IMG/VR virus record: IMGVR_UViG_3300013233_000293
Location: 1 to 62,708 of that record
Direction: 5' to 3' (one strand)
Source of the DNA: a virus
Length of the DNA stretch: 62,708 nt
Below the pieces are notes generated by a model. The model saw nothing but the letters and a program-made list of their open reading frames with translations. It did not search any database and had not been told where the DNA came from. Shown here piece by piece: positions 1 through 7,618 of the stretch (the first letter of the stretch is position 1; each line of letters starts with the position of its first letter). A program made the position numbers and the translations under genes.

Positions 1-216
1 GTAAACCCCTGACCATTCTATGACCGAAAACCGCCTATATAAGGAGTAAAATTAGGAAGACCCATCGAAACCTAACTAAAAACCGGTATAAGACCTTGAT
101 TTAACAGTGGTTTTCAATCTATTTTCAATTACATTGAAATAATCCTTGTGTTTTTTATACAGGGGTCTATAATACCCCCATCGACTAACAAACAACCAGC
201 AGGAAGAAAGAATATG
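1..216 (+). repeat. Promoter/leader cassette, copy 1
   Basis: This stretch aligns without gaps to 8414-8629, with about 15 mismatches in 216 bases by eye (93%). The block from about 121 to 190, which holds the promoter, is almost perfect. The cassette contains an A/T-rich tract, a sigma70-like promoter and an untranslated leader ending at the start codon of the first gene. It starts with the right half of a palindrome that is complete at 8399-8424, so a divergent partner may lie just outside the window. Confidence 0.85.
146..173 (+). promoter_or_regulatory. Sigma70-like early promoter
   Basis: The -35 box TTGTGT (146-151) and perfect -10 box TATAAT (168-173) are separated by 16 nt. The same core recurs at 8559-8586, at 38837-38864 and on the minus strand at 8325-8352, each followed by CATCGAC in the transcribed leader. 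Transcription should start near 180 and drive the genes at 214 and 642. Use by unmodified host RNA polymerase is inferred from the consensus. Confidence 0.75.
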
Positions 217-642
217 TACAAGCTCAAAGATTTGATCGTTAGTATTGGTAAATTGCCTCACACCACTAAATCCTTCACTGCTGCAACCACCACCGTATCA
301 ACCCTGTTAGGCGGTGATGAAATACCATACCGGCATTCGATTCAGTTTCACTTGGCGGGTAAGGCGCTATGCTCATTCCGTAATATGGAAGCCTTCGAGG
401 ATTCCGTGTTCTACAATATTATTGGTTTAGGCGTGGATGATATGGAAACCGACTTCATGGTTTTTAAAGAAGTCAAAGAGACCACAGACGACACAAAAGC
501 CGTATCTTTGATGGAACACATCGAAGATCGTAATATGTGTATTGATACAGACGACAACGGCTATGTATTAGCGGTAGACTATGATGTGGACTATCTGCTG
601 AATTGGGCACACAAAAACGGTATGATTTTGGAGGAAGTGTAA
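214..642 (+). CDS. Unknown protein, first gene of early operon
   Basis: The product is 142 residues and I do not recognise it. An upstream in-frame GTG at 148 lies inside the promoter, so the ATG at 214 is chosen; it is preceded by AGGAAGAAAG. The protein is mildly acidic, without membrane segments or Cys motifs. The stop overlaps the next start (TAATG), implying translational coupling with the 642 gene. Early expression from the cassette promoter suggests a host-takeover or accessory role, but nothing in the sequence shows which. Confidence 0.75.
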   Translation: MYKLKDLIVSIGKLPHTTKSFTAATTTVSTLLGGDEIPYRHSIQFHLAGKALCSFRNMEAFEDSVFYNIIGLGVDDMETDFMVFKEVKETTDDTKAVSLMEHIEDRNMCIDTDDNGYVLAVDYDVDYLLNWAHKNGMILEEV

Positions 643-1127
643 TGGCCATCCCTTCGCATATTTTAGCTAAGTTCGCAGCAGAAGCCTTAGAGAAAAAACC
701 CGTGGTAAAGTCAACCACAACACAAGAGGCTTTAACCCTCTTAGGGGCATACCCGCTAAAGGATTATGTGCCTTATCACCAAGTGGCTATTATGAAGAAG
801 TCGCTAGAAGCCGGTGACACTACGTTTATGGATACTGTGTTTGATCTACACAAAACCATAACCGATATGCCCGAAGTCTACGGACAGGATGGCTTAGGTA
901 ACAAAGCAGTAGCCCACTTGCACTATTTTTATAGTTCAGGCGATTGGTTTATCACGGAAAAAGATACGACCGACGAACAGCACCAAGCTTACGGGATCGC
1001 TAATCTAAACCATAACGGGTACGATGCCGGATACATCGACATCATTAATATGCTGGGAAACCCCCGCATAGAGCTGGATCTACACTATACCCCACAGACT
1101 TTAGATCTTATTAAGAATCCAGACTAA
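642..1127 (+). CDS. Unknown protein, coupled to previous gene
   Basis: The product is 161 residues and not recognised. The ATG at 642 overlaps the preceding stop as TAATG, and GAGGAAG sits about 6 nt upstream, inside the previous gene. An in-frame GTG at 603 lies deep within the previous gene and is less likely. The sequence is of mixed charge with aromatic stretches (HLHYFYSS, YDAGYIDII) and reads as a soluble globular domain. It shares the promoter at 146-173. Confidence 0.75.
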   Translation: MAIPSHILAKFAAEALEKKPVVKSTTTQEALTLLGAYPLKDYVPYHQVAIMKKSLEAGDTTFMDTVFDLHKTITDMPEVYGQDGLGNKAVAHLHYFYSSGDWFITEKDTTDEQHQAYGIANLNHNGYDAGYIDIINMLGNPRIELDLHYTPQTLDLIKNPD

Positions 1128-1135
1128 TCTGTAAA

Positions 1136-1166
1136 TAGGTTATCCATACTCACCACGGATAACCTA
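1136..1166 (+). promoter_or_regulatory. Leader hairpin before the 1171 gene
   Basis: A perfect 10-bp stem (TAGGTTATCC with GGATAACCTA) and 11-nt loop end 4 nt before the ATG at 1171. No T-run follows on the plus strand, so it is not a typical terminator. The only possible Shine-Dalgarno (GGAT, 1157-1160) is buried in the 3' arm, so folding could restrict initiation. It may also protect or process the mRNA. Confidence 0.55.
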
Positions 1167-1170
1167 AAAA

Positions 1171-1500
1171 ATGACAAACCAAACCACATTACCCACCACC
1201 AAAAAAGTTCTGGTTATCTTTGATCTGATACCAGAACGCACCTCAATGGCCATCGTCCGCTTAACACGGACTGAATACAAACTACTGGCCAAAGCCCACA
1301 ACTACTATGCCAACCAAAGCGACTATAACAAGGACGCACACGCTGCCCTTGAGCTAATCCAGACCGCTTTTAGCTACAACCCAGAAACCCCACGCGCACC
1401 AAAAACTTCAGTAGGCCTCACCAATTGGGCGGATAACATGGGACTAATAACCGACATTAAATATGTTGAACTCTTTATACACACGGGGCTTGTTAAATAA
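1171..1500 (+). CDS. Unknown small protein
   Basis: The product is 109 residues, unrecognised. The N-terminal part (VLVIFDLIPERTSMAIV) is beta-strand-like; the middle is helical with many Tyr, Asn and Ala. It starts 4 nt after a hairpin and has no exposed Shine-Dalgarno, so translation may be weak or structure-controlled. A bidirectional terminator follows at 1509-1535. It probably belongs to the operon that starts at 146. Confidence 0.65.
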   Translation: MTNQTTLPTTKKVLVIFDLIPERTSMAIVRLTRTEYKLLAKAHNYYANQSDYNKDAHAALELIQTAFSYNPETPRAPKTSVGLTNWADNMGLITDIKYVELFIHTGLVK

Positions 1501-1508
1501 CAGGCAAT

Positions 1509-1535
1509 AAAAAAGCCGGTTAAACCGGCTTTTTT
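1509..1535. terminator. Bidirectional intrinsic terminator
   Basis: A6-GCCGG-TTAAA-CCGGC-T6 gives a GC stem flanked by A and T runs, so it can terminate in both directions. It lies between converging genes ending at 1500 (plus) and 1552 (minus). Confidence 0.9.
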
Positions 1536-1551
1536 AATCGACCTTTTTTAC

Positions 1552-1827
1552 TTAGGCGGCTGCATCTTCCAATATACTAAATAGCTTGGCAGACACTGCG
1601 CCTTGATACCCATCCATTCCTCGTCCCTGAATATCACAACTGTCTAAGCTGAGAACGGTACTGGTTGGAGCCGCACTCACCCTGAGAGGGAACCGCTTAC
1701 CATAGGCACAGATCCAACACTCAAAGGTGTTCAGAGCCAGCACTTTTACCGTCATTCGCGCACCGTAAGAACGCACGGTTTGATTAACAGCGGCCAGCAC
1801 TTGAGAGAAGTGGTTTGAGTTTGTCAT
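1552..1827 (-). CDS. Unknown small protein
   Basis: The product is 91 residues, unrecognised. The start at 1827 is preceded by AGGAAGAATT. The protein has two Cys in a WICAY context and a third later (DSCD), and looks like a small alpha/beta fold. It is the only gene between the bidirectional terminator and a minus-strand promoter at 1861-1889, so it is probably monocistronic. Confidence 0.7.
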   Translation of the reverse strand: MTNSNHFSQVLAAVNQTVRSYGARMTVKVLALNTFECWICAYGKRFPLRVSAAPTSTVLSLDSCDIQGRGMDGYQGAVSAKLFSILEDAAA

Positions 1828-1860
1828 AATTCTTCCTAGGTTTGTTGTTTGTAGGCCGCT

Positions 1861-1889
1861 AGTTTACACAAATTAAATGTGTATGTAAA
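1861..1889 (-). promoter_or_regulatory. Sigma70-like promoter, minus strand
   Basis: Reading the minus strand, TTTACA (1889-1884) and TAAACT (1866-1861) are separated by 17 nt and sit about 35 nt upstream of the start at 1827. TAAACT is also the -10 box of the promoter at 4920. The fit is good, but the region is A/T-rich, so confidence is moderate. Confidence 0.5.
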
Positions 1890-1891
1890 CC

Positions 1892-3334
1892 TTATTTCAC
1901 CACAGTTAACCTCTTAATAGCCCGTGTAAAGGCCACATACCTAACATTATCTAACTGATCCTTGACCGACTGCCACCAGTCACAGACCACCATTATGTGA
2001 TCGGCTTCCCGACCTTTGGCACTATGTACGGTCTCCAGCATGAGGCCAATGGGTTTGTTCATCTTACTCACCACTTTAAGTAGAGAGGCTTTATTACTCA
2101 ATTTCAGACCTTCAATCAGTGTCAAAATACCCGCCGCAATATCCTTATTCATTTCTAGCTGATATGCCTGAGCATCCATAGCCGCAATTGACCTGAGCCT
2201 TTTCATCATCCCCCGCCAATCGTTATTCGATCCTATCATTTTCTTTATAGACGGAATGACACCTGAACCTTTCAAAGAGGCATCCTGACCTAATAGAAAC
2301 AGATCCACCCACAATTTTATTAATGTACTGTTGCGACTGCTGATAATCATATCAGGCTGATACTCCATCACCATATCTGCAAATGTCTCACCCTCTGGTA
2401 ACTCCATAATGTATTTCTTCACTACCTCGCCACCAGCCTTACTTGACTCACCTTGACTATCAGCCACTTGATGATTCACAAATTTCATAATGCGCCGAGG
2501 ACATCGGTAGCTGGTATTGAGGGGGTACTCCGCCAGCTTAAGCTCTTCCTGCAATAATTCTAGGCTACCATACGCCCCCCTAAACCCGTAAATGGCTTGT
2601 TTCTTATCGCCTACAGCACATACATGGCAACCGGCTTTATGCGCGTGAACCACCATAAGACGCTGATCTGGATTGAGATCCTGACACTCATCCACATACA
2701 GTATTTCTGGCACGTTACCCTTATCTATCCACCCGCGCTTAATCGGTTGTCTACACATATCATCAAAGTCTGCTGTTCGTATATTTTTATCCAACCTCTT
2801 TAACAGCTCCGAGACTACCCCTACATTGGCTATCCACTGTTTTAATGACTTAGGCGACATAGCCAATACACTAGGACACTTAAACTCTGAGACCAGAGAC
2901 TCCTTATCCGTGGCTAGAAAACCTCGACCACGTAGCTGTTTTAATATCCAAGCCATCGCCTTTGCATCTTGCCCCTTACCGAATTCACGTTCACAGAGCT
3001 TGTCCACTTTAAGCATGTCGATAGTAGGCTTCTTAGGATAAAAGCTAAGACCCCAAGTATGGAAAGTTTTAACTTCTAAGTGTCCACTGTTTATCCACTC
3101 ATTCTTACCACGAACTTTTTTAGAGACCTTTAAAATACCTAAACCTTTGGCCTTCTTCTCATTGGCTTTTTGAATATCTTTATTAAAAGATAACAGGAGG
3201 CTATTAGCGGGGTTACGCACCGACAACTCCATTAAGAGTGTGGTTTTACCACTGCCAGCGTCTGCGCTCACTAAAACATCTTGTTTATCTCTGAACGCCT
3301 TAAAAACATCTTTTTGTTGCTTAGACCACTTCAT
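1892..3334 (-). CDS. SF1 (UvrD/Rep-like) DNA helicase
   Basis: This 480-residue protein has the ordered motifs of superfamily 1A helicases: a Q-motif-like WSKQQKDVF (3-11), Walker A ADAGSGKTT (24-32), Walker B YVDECQD, motif III GDKKQAIYGFRGA, motif IV LNTSYRCP, motif V ETVHSAKGREADHIMVV and motif VI VRYVAFTRA. Such enzymes unwind DNA 3'-5' with ATP. At 480 residues it is far shorter than UvrD (about 720), so accessory domains are reduced, closer in size to phage Dda-type helicases. It could remove roadblocks or help origin opening or recombination. The start at 3334 is preceded by AGAGG on the minus strand. It is divergent from the XRE regulator at 3450. Confidence 0.9.
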   Translation of the reverse strand: MKWSKQQKDVFKAFRDKQDVLVSADAGSGKTTLLMELSVRNPANSLLLSFNKDIQKANEKKAKGLGILKVSKKVRGKNEWINSGHLEVKTFHTWGLSFYPKKPTIDMLKVDKLCEREFGKGQDAKAMAWILKQLRGRGFLATDKESLVSEFKCPSVLAMSPKSLKQWIANVGVVSELLKRLDKNIRTADFDDMCRQPIKRGWIDKGNVPEILYVDECQDLNPDQRLMVVHAHKAGCHVCAVGDKKQAIYGFRGAYGSLELLQEELKLAEYPLNTSYRCPRRIMKFVNHQVADSQGESSKAGGEVVKKYIMELPEGETFADMVMEYQPDMIISSRNSTLIKLWVDLFLLGQDASLKGSGVIPSIKKMIGSNNDWRGMMKRLRSIAAMDAQAYQLEMNKDIAAGILTLIEGLKLSNKASLLKVVSKMNKPIGLMLETVHSAKGREADHIMVVCDWWQSVKDQLDNVRYVAFTRAIKRLTVVK

Positions 3335-3371
3335 ATACTGTGCATCCTCTGGTTATCGGGAAGGTGTACCG

Positions 3372-3416
3372 ACCTGTTTTTTACAGAACACTTCTATTAC
3401 AAGCAAAACCTGTAAA
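3372..3416. promoter_or_regulatory. Candidate operator between divergent genes
   Basis: The 115-bp gap between the helicase and the XRE gene holds CTGT-TTTTT-ACAG (3374-3386, perfect dyad) and a wider inverted pair TTTACAG (3380-3386) / CTGTAAA (3410-3416). ACCTGT occurs at 3372 and again at 3408. This half-site arrangement is what a dimeric Cro/XRE repressor would bind, and the adjacent gene encodes one. Binding is inferred, not shown. Confidence 0.4.
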
Positions 3417-3449
3417 TAACCCGCACCGACACTAACCAAGGAAAACCCA

Positions 3450-3746
3450 ATGTCAGATCAACTTACAACTCTAGGCCAGCGTTTAAAGCAGACGCGCCAA
3501 TCACAAGGCCACACTCAATGCAGTTTGGCCACCGAGGTTAAAACCTCACAGGCTGTAATCCAGAAGATAGAAAATGGTCATAGCTTGCGCCCCCGATGCT
3601 TAGAAGTATTGGCGACTACTCTAGGTGTACGTTGTGGGTGGCTTCAATTCGGGGAACTACCTAAGACTCACGCTGAATACGACACTCTATACAAACTCGC
3701 ATACCCTATGATTATTGGTATGCCTACACAACCCACCAAAGGATAA
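3450..3746 (+). CDS. XRE/Cro-family HTH transcriptional regulator
   Basis: The 98-residue protein carries a classic HTH_3 domain at about residues 8-65: LGQRLKQTRQSQGHTQ, then the recognition segment SLATEVKTSQAVIQKIENG, then LEVLATTLGV. The tail (residues 66-98) is short, with no peptidase or ligand domain, so it is a Cro/CI-size regulator. Start ATG 3450 follows AAGGAAAA. It probably represses one or both divergent promoters through the dyads at 3372-3416. No integrase is visible, so a lytic timing switch is more likely than lysogeny control. Confidence 0.9.
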   Translation: MSDQLTTLGQRLKQTRQSQGHTQCSLATEVKTSQAVIQKIENGHSLRPRCLEVLATTLGVRCGWLQFGELPKTHAEYDTLYKLAYPMIIGMPTQPTKG

Positions 3747-3750
3747 CAAA

Positions 3751-4257
3751 ATGAAACTGAATCAAACCGAAGCTATTATGGGCTTTGTCGCATCCCTGTC
3801 TAATCTGAAAGCTCCCCTGACACTAGGTACAGCAGAGGGGAACTCAGCTTTAGTCCACTTGATGACCGAGTGGATGCAGCTTAACTCCGTTCCTGCTAAA
3901 CCCCGTGCAGGGTGGGAAGCCAATCTGAACCACTTGGATGTTTTACCTACCATTAAATTTCTCTACAACATTAACCCTCAGTCTATATATGGCCTGAATA
4001 GCCTACTCCCTCTATCTGTCGTAGATGATGCGAGTAAGTGTGTACAGCAGACCGTAGTGAAGACAATGGCTGGTGGTAACTCCGAAGAAGACGGAATGCC
4101 TAAGAGCGTGGTACTAGGCCGCCGCAACTTTGGAACAGATGATGATCCAAGTAAGGAATTGGTTGGAACCTATAAATTAGTGCTTACTGATTGCATTGAT
4201 TGCGCTGACCCCGTGCAAGATGTGATCGACACCGTTGTAAACGAACACAAGAAATAA
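3751..4257 (+). CDS. Unknown protein
   Basis: The product is 168 residues, unrecognised. The upstream in-frame GTG at 3715 overlaps the XRE gene; ATG 3751 starts just after that gene's stop, with AAAGGA upstream, and is preferred. The sequence has a helical first half and a Lys/Asp/Cys-containing C-terminus (LTDCIDCADPVQDV). It lies between the regulator and the ABC ATPase, probably in one transcript. Confidence 0.7.
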   Translation: MKLNQTEAIMGFVASLSNLKAPLTLGTAEGNSALVHLMTEWMQLNSVPAKPRAGWEANLNHLDVLPTIKFLYNINPQSIYGLNSLLPLSVVDDASKCVQQTVVKTMAGGNSEEDGMPKSVVLGRRNFGTDDDPSKELVGTYKLVLTDCIDCADPVQDVIDTVVNEHKK

Positions 4258-4281
4258 CAACCAAAGAAGAGGCTAAATAAA

Positions 4282-4902
4282 ATGATTACAAACGTAACCG
4301 TAGTAAACCCTAATTTGCAAACACGCATTGGTCAAACCAAGCTTGAGTTTAAGGCGGGTGTGAATATCGTGTGTGGATCTAATGGCAGTGGTAAAAGCAC
4401 GTTGCTCAATGCCATTATGTCCGGCATTGCAGGTAGTGCAGATGTTCGTCTAATTCGAGACCCGTCAGTGCCTGTAACCCGCTACAGTGGGGAAGAGGCC
4501 ACCGTGAAGCTAAGCGCACAACCTGACGATGACGGCGACATCACCAACCGTCACCAAAGCCACGGGCAAGGCTTACGCCAATACCTTAAAGTGTTGGCAA
4601 ATATTGAGGGTGAACACGTTGTCATTCTCGATGAACCAGAAACCGCATTGGATTTCATGGCAGTACATGACTTATGCGCGGCAATCGCTAAAAAAGGTGA
4701 CGATATTCAATTTATCATTAGCACCCATCACCCTCTGTTCTATACGATGAAAGCCGCCAATTTTGTTAATTTGGATCGAGAGCAGAAAAATTATCACATG
4801 GACGTGATCCGTAAATTACGCCGCCGCGTTTCAGAGACAGCAGTGGCCAACGCCAAAGCAACCAAGGCAAAGCGGAAAAGTAAGAAAACACCTATTTCTT
4901 AA
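4282..4902 (+). CDS. Single-domain ABC-type ATPase
   Basis: The 206-residue protein has one complete ABC ATPase core: Walker A GSNGSGKST (32-40), signature-like SHGQG (93-97), Walker B VVILDEPE (113-120) with D-loop TALD, and H-loop STHHP (His149). There are no membrane segments and no coiled coil long enough for an SMC protein. The C-terminal 30 residues are Lys/Arg/Ala-rich and might bind nucleic acid. It resembles soluble ABC/AAA_21 ATPases found in phage and defence loci. Its partner and substrate are unknown; the unrecognised 3751 product is the nearest candidate partner. Confidence 0.85.
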   Translation: MITNVTVVNPNLQTRIGQTKLEFKAGVNIVCGSNGSGKSTLLNAIMSGIAGSADVRLIRDPSVPVTRYSGEEATVKLSAQPDDDGDITNRHQSHGQGLRQYLKVLANIEGEHVVILDEPETALDFMAVHDLCAAIAKKGDDIQFIISTHHPLFYTMKAANFVNLDREQKNYHMDVIRKLRRRVSETAVANAKATKAKRKSKKTPIS

Positions 4903-4919
4903 AAAGGTGTAATTAATGG

Positions 4920-4947
4920 TTGACAGGGTTCCCCTACCCTGTAAACT
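4920..4947 (+). promoter_or_regulatory. Promoter with embedded dyad
   Basis: A perfect -35 TTGACA (4920-4925), 16-nt spacer and TAAACT (4942-4947) precede the acidic stalk gene. A perfect dyad ACAGGGT-N6-ACCCTGT (4923-4942) fills the spacer, so it can be an operator read as DNA. A similar TTGACA-N16-TAGACT promoter is at 6074-6101. Confidence 0.65.
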
Positions 4948-4993
4948 GGCCGCCATACCACACGGTATACAACAAACCAAAGAGGCAAATACA

Positions 4994-5692
4994 ATGAAAG
5001 CAACCGTGAAACTAATGAACAATCAGGCTATCACTTTGGCCGGTGACATCCTTGACGTAACAGGGGGGTTTGTGACAATCAGCACGAAAATCCCACCCGC
5101 TCGAAAACCTACGATGAAGACCTTTGCACCCCATGAAGTGCTTGCATATTCTGTTGGTGAAGGCGACGGCGCAGATACCATCACCGTACTGCGCGAAACT
5201 CCTGTCCTGACCGTATCGGGAACAGTTAACATGATGCCTGAGGGTGACGACATCGACGCGATGGTATCCGTAGTGGCCGATGACGGCACTACTCACGGAT
5301 TTATGGACTCCACCTCTCTGGTAATTGAAGTATCTGAGTTGGAAGAAACCGGATCGGTTGAACCCGAAGAAGAGCCGGAACCAGAAGCTGAACCAGAAGC
5401 TGAACCAGAGGAAGAGCCAGAGGAAGAGCCAGAAGCTGAACCAGAGGAAGAGCCAGAAGCTGAACCAGAAGCTGAACCAGAGGAAGAGCCAGAAGCTGAA
5501 CCAGAAGCTGAACCAGAAGCTGAACCAGAGGAAACCGAAGAAGAAATCAAAGCACGAAAAAAAGCGGAACGTGCGGCTAAACGTGCGGCTAAACGTGCGG
5601 CTAAAAAACCGATGCCTGAACCTGAGGAAGATGACAGCGGTGAAGATGAAGAACCCGAAGATGACGATGACGATGACGATGATGGCTGGTAG
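4994..5692 (+). CDS. Acidic E/P-stalk protein with basic and acidic tail
   Basis: The start at ATG 4994 (AGAGG upstream) gives 232 residues. Residues 1-115 are beta-rich with two segments resembling small barrels. They are followed by about 55 residues of EAEP/EEEP repeats, a basic RAAK-repeat helix, and a terminal Asp/Glu run. The Glu-Pro stalk should be extended and rigid, as in TonB-type linkers, holding the N-terminal domain away from the charged tail. The alternating charge suggests self- or DNA-binding control. Function is not recognised. It is transcribed from the promoter at 4920 and ends at the terminator at 5718. Confidence 0.8.
   Translation: MKATVKLMNNQAITLAGDILDVTGGFVTISTKIPPARKPTMKTFAPHEVLAYSVGEGDGADTITVLRETPVLTVSGTVNMMPEGDDIDAMVSVVADDGTTHGFMDSTSLVIEVSELEETGSVEPEEEPEPEAEPEAEPEEEPEEEPEAEPEEEPEAEPEAEPEEEPEAEPEAEPEAEPEETEEEIKARKKAERAAKRAAKRAAKKPMPEPEEDDSGEDEEPEDDDDDDDDGW
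5367..5530 (+). repeat. 12-bp codon repeat encoding EAEP/EEEP
   Basis: Two 12-bp units, GAAGCTGAACCA and GAGGAAGAGCCA, alternate in irregular order through this stretch. They keep frame and almost never vary at silent sites, the sign of recent slippage or unequal crossover. A second short array, CGTGCGGCTAAA three times, follows near 5570-5605. Confidence 0.85.
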
Positions 5693-5717
5693 TAACTAAA
5701 CCCTGATTAATAATTGT

Positions 5718-5747
5718 AAACAAAGGCGCTAGTAGCGCCTTTGTTTT
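5718..5747 (+). terminator. Intrinsic terminator
   Basis: A 12-bp stem including CAAAGGCGC / GCGCCTTTG, loop TAGTA, is followed by a short T-run. It ends the acidic stalk transcript, and the next gene begins about 14 nt later, so some read-through may supply the 5761 gene. Confidence 0.8.
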
Positions 5748-5760
5748 GGATGACATATTT

Positions 5761-6057
5761 ATGGACAACGAGACCAACGCGGTACTTATTGAGCGCATCG
5801 AATGCTTAAACTGTGCGAGATTGCTGGCATTAACCAACCCACCTGACACCTTGATTAGCTATGACTGCCACGACTCACCTAACTGCCCCGCCAATCACTA
5901 CGTCATTACCTTGGGGTGTGATATGGATAAAATGGCAGATGCGATAGCCACAGCGACACACGACAACAACGTGACGGATCTAAGCCGACAAATGCAAGAG
6001 CTTTGCAACTACCATACTGCCGTGCAGCGTAAAGTGCTGGAACTCAGCAAGCTCTAA
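5761..6057 (+). CDS. Unknown Cys-containing small protein
   Basis: ATG 5761 gives 98 residues; an in-frame TTG at 5746 lies within the terminator tail and is less likely. Cys residues at CLNC, YDCHDSPNC and GCD could bind a metal, but no known finger pattern is evident. The C-terminal third is helical. The Shine-Dalgarno is weak (TTGGAT, 10 nt upstream). No other promoter is visible, so expression may depend on terminator read-through. Confidence 0.6.
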   Translation: MDNETNAVLIERIECLNCARLLALTNPPDTLISYDCHDSPNCPANHYVITLGCDMDKMADAIATATHDNNVTDLSRQMQELCNYHTAVQRKVLELSKL

Positions 6058-6073
6058 ATAATCGTAATAGTTG

Positions 6074-6101
6074 TTGACACCTAACCCCTATACTGTAGAC
6101 T
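6074..6101 (+). promoter_or_regulatory. Sigma70-like promoter
   Basis: TTGACA (6074-6079), 16 nt, TAGACT (6096-6101), the same design as the 4920 promoter. It should drive the HNH gene at 6128, the sigma-like gene and the small basic protein, ending at the terminator at 7725. Confidence 0.7.
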
Positions 6102-6127
6102 AGCTAACATCTTAAAAGGGGCTGACT

Positions 6128-6532
6128 ATGCTATTGGATCTAACACCACACCACCTAAACAGCCCTGATTGTTGTGGTATATGTGAGGAGGCTAAATACT
6201 CCCTACTCGAAGAACACCACATTATCCCCCAAGCCTACGGAGGTAGAGACGGAGCATTGATTATGCTGTGTGGTAACTGTCATACAGACGTTCACACCAT
6301 ACATGCAGACCCTAGTTTATGCACCGACCCAATGCTTTTGACACTTAGGGGGATAATTGCCAGAGCTAAGGCTGCAACCCAAGATGATCCAAATAAGAGC
6401 GTAGCCTTTCAAGCCCGATTCACCGCAGCAACGCGCAAACAGCTAAAACAGCTTGCATCTATCTTACAGATGAATCAGCAGAAAGTGGTGGTAGCTGCCA
6501 TCCATGAGCTACACAAAAAATTTAATCCTTAA
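6128..6532 (+). CDS. HNH endonuclease with RHH-like tail
   Basis: The 134-residue protein has an HNH nuclease core at residues 15-60: CCGIC (15-19), the metal/catalytic pair HH (30-31) in EHHIIPQAYGG, then CGNCH (48-52) and a last His56. The zinc-binding Cys pairs and betabetaalpha-metal layout are intact, so DNA nicking or cutting is expected. Residues about 97-134 (FTAATRKQLKQLASILQM) look like a ribbon-helix-helix DNA-binding domain, an unusual partner for HNH. Free-standing homing endonuclease or host-DNA degradation are both possible. Start ATG 6128 follows AAGGGG. Confidence 0.85.
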   Translation: MLLDLTPHHLNSPDCCGICEEAKYSLLEEHHIIPQAYGGRDGALIMLCGNCHTDVHTIHADPSLCTDPMLLTLRGIIARAKAATQDDPNKSVAFQARFTAATRKQLKQLASILQMNQQKVVVAAIHELHKKFNP

Positions 6533-6553
6533 CCAAACCGGAGTTAACATATA

Positions 6554-7618
6554 GTGAACAGCCAACAATCCACAATCCACGCATTAGCCAATAAACACTA
6601 CACCTTAACACCTAGTGAGCTATCTATGGTGGTAGACGTATCCCTCGCCTACCTACTCAAGATCGTTACTGCTCAAGAGTTAACCGAAACTATCCAAGCG
6701 ATGCTAGGTCGAGATATACCGTGTGCCTCCTACAGAAAAGATCTCCAATCGGGCTACTACCTAAAAAATGTTAAACTATGGATCTGGCGATGTACCATAA
6801 AAAACTTGACACACTTAGCCGCAACCAAAGTAAGAAAAGCCTACGGTGTAGACCCCGCAGACCACGCACTGTACCAAACCCTTGTGGACTCTGAATATCA
6901 CCCTAAGCTACTGGCACTCTCCAAAACATACAAGAAGAGCCATACGCTAAAACAGTTTGATCGACTACTCCTATCTATTCTCGACGAAATAACCCCATAC
7001 ATAAAAAGATTTGCATACAAGAAATTAAACTTTATTACGTTCGGTAATGAAGCAATCGACCAAGACGACCTCCATGCAGAGCTGACGTGTTACGCCCTCA
7101 AGGGGATACTCACCCAATATCCCAAAGCTGATAACCGACTACACCTAACCAACATTGCAAAAGGCGCAGTACATAATCTTGGCATCAATCTAATAACAAC
7201 ATATACCAGCAAAGGGCGTAAAGCCTTAATCGCCAACAACGATGGGACGTTCAGTTCTGTGGTAGCAAGTCGGGACAGCACCGAAGGTGGCCAACTACAC
7301 GCGGATGGGGTATCTGTAGGGCTAGCCGGTGATCTCTTAGATAGCCACGCCGATAACAGCTTAGACGTGATGAGTGTTCAGACATTAACAGCCGAAGCAA
7401 CTGGGTTTAAAGCCGATATTTTAAACCTGTTGAGTGGCAACTACTGTGCAGAATTCTCTCAGTTTCTTGGTGGGAACCAGAAAGACAATGATGAATTTTT
7501 TGATGATTGCCTGAACCGAGGAAAAATGGGGCAATACATTGGGGCAATGGCTGACTATATGGACACAACACCCTATAAAATCCATTGTGTGATGAACGAA
7601 GTAAGGGCGGCACTATGA
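6554..7618 (+). CDS. Possible sigma-like protein (divergent)
   Basis: A GTG start at 6554, with GGAG 10-11 nt upstream, gives 354 residues. Around residues 160-210 the sequence (QDDLHAELTCYALKGIL, then an HLTNIAKGAVHNLG helix) recalls sigma70 region 2, where D-L is followed by a long helix and a DNA-melting segment. The clearer sigma-like protein at 41495 has its D-L motif at the same residue number, about 168. The C-terminal 120 residues are unrecognised. The call rests on motif resemblance only; it could also be an unrelated helical DNA-binding protein. Confidence 0.4.
   Translation: MNSQQSTIHALANKHYTLTPSELSMVVDVSLAYLLKIVTAQELTETIQAMLGRDIPCASYRKDLQSGYYLKNVKLWIWRCTIKNLTHLAATKVRKAYGVDPADHALYQTLVDSEYHPKLLALSKTYKKSHTLKQFDRLLLSILDEITPYIKRFAYKKLNFITFGNEAIDQDDLHAELTCYALKGILTQYPKADNRLHLTNIAKGAVHNLGINLITTYTSKGRKALIANNDGTFSSVVASRDSTEGGQLHADGVSVGLAGDLLDSHADNSLDVMSVQTLTAEATGFKADILNLLSGNYCAEFSQFLGGNQKDNDEFFDDCLNRGKMGQYIGAMADYMDTTPYKIHCVMNEVRAAL

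Noticed and set aside
1136-1166. Terminator before the 1171 gene
   Set aside because: The stem is followed by A residues and the start codon rather than a T-run.
3450-3746. Lysogeny repressor
   Set aside because: The protein is Cro-size and no integrase, attachment site or partition gene is visible, so temperate lifestyle is not supported here.
5293-5550. Minus-strand ORF of Ser/Gly repeats
   Set aside because: It is the antisense of the EAEP/EEEP repeat; the plus-strand gene has promoter, SD and terminator.
5325-5699. 124-codon Lys/Asn/Gln-rich plus-strand ORF
   Set aside because: Frame-shifted reading of the acidic repeat; overlaps the real gene completely.
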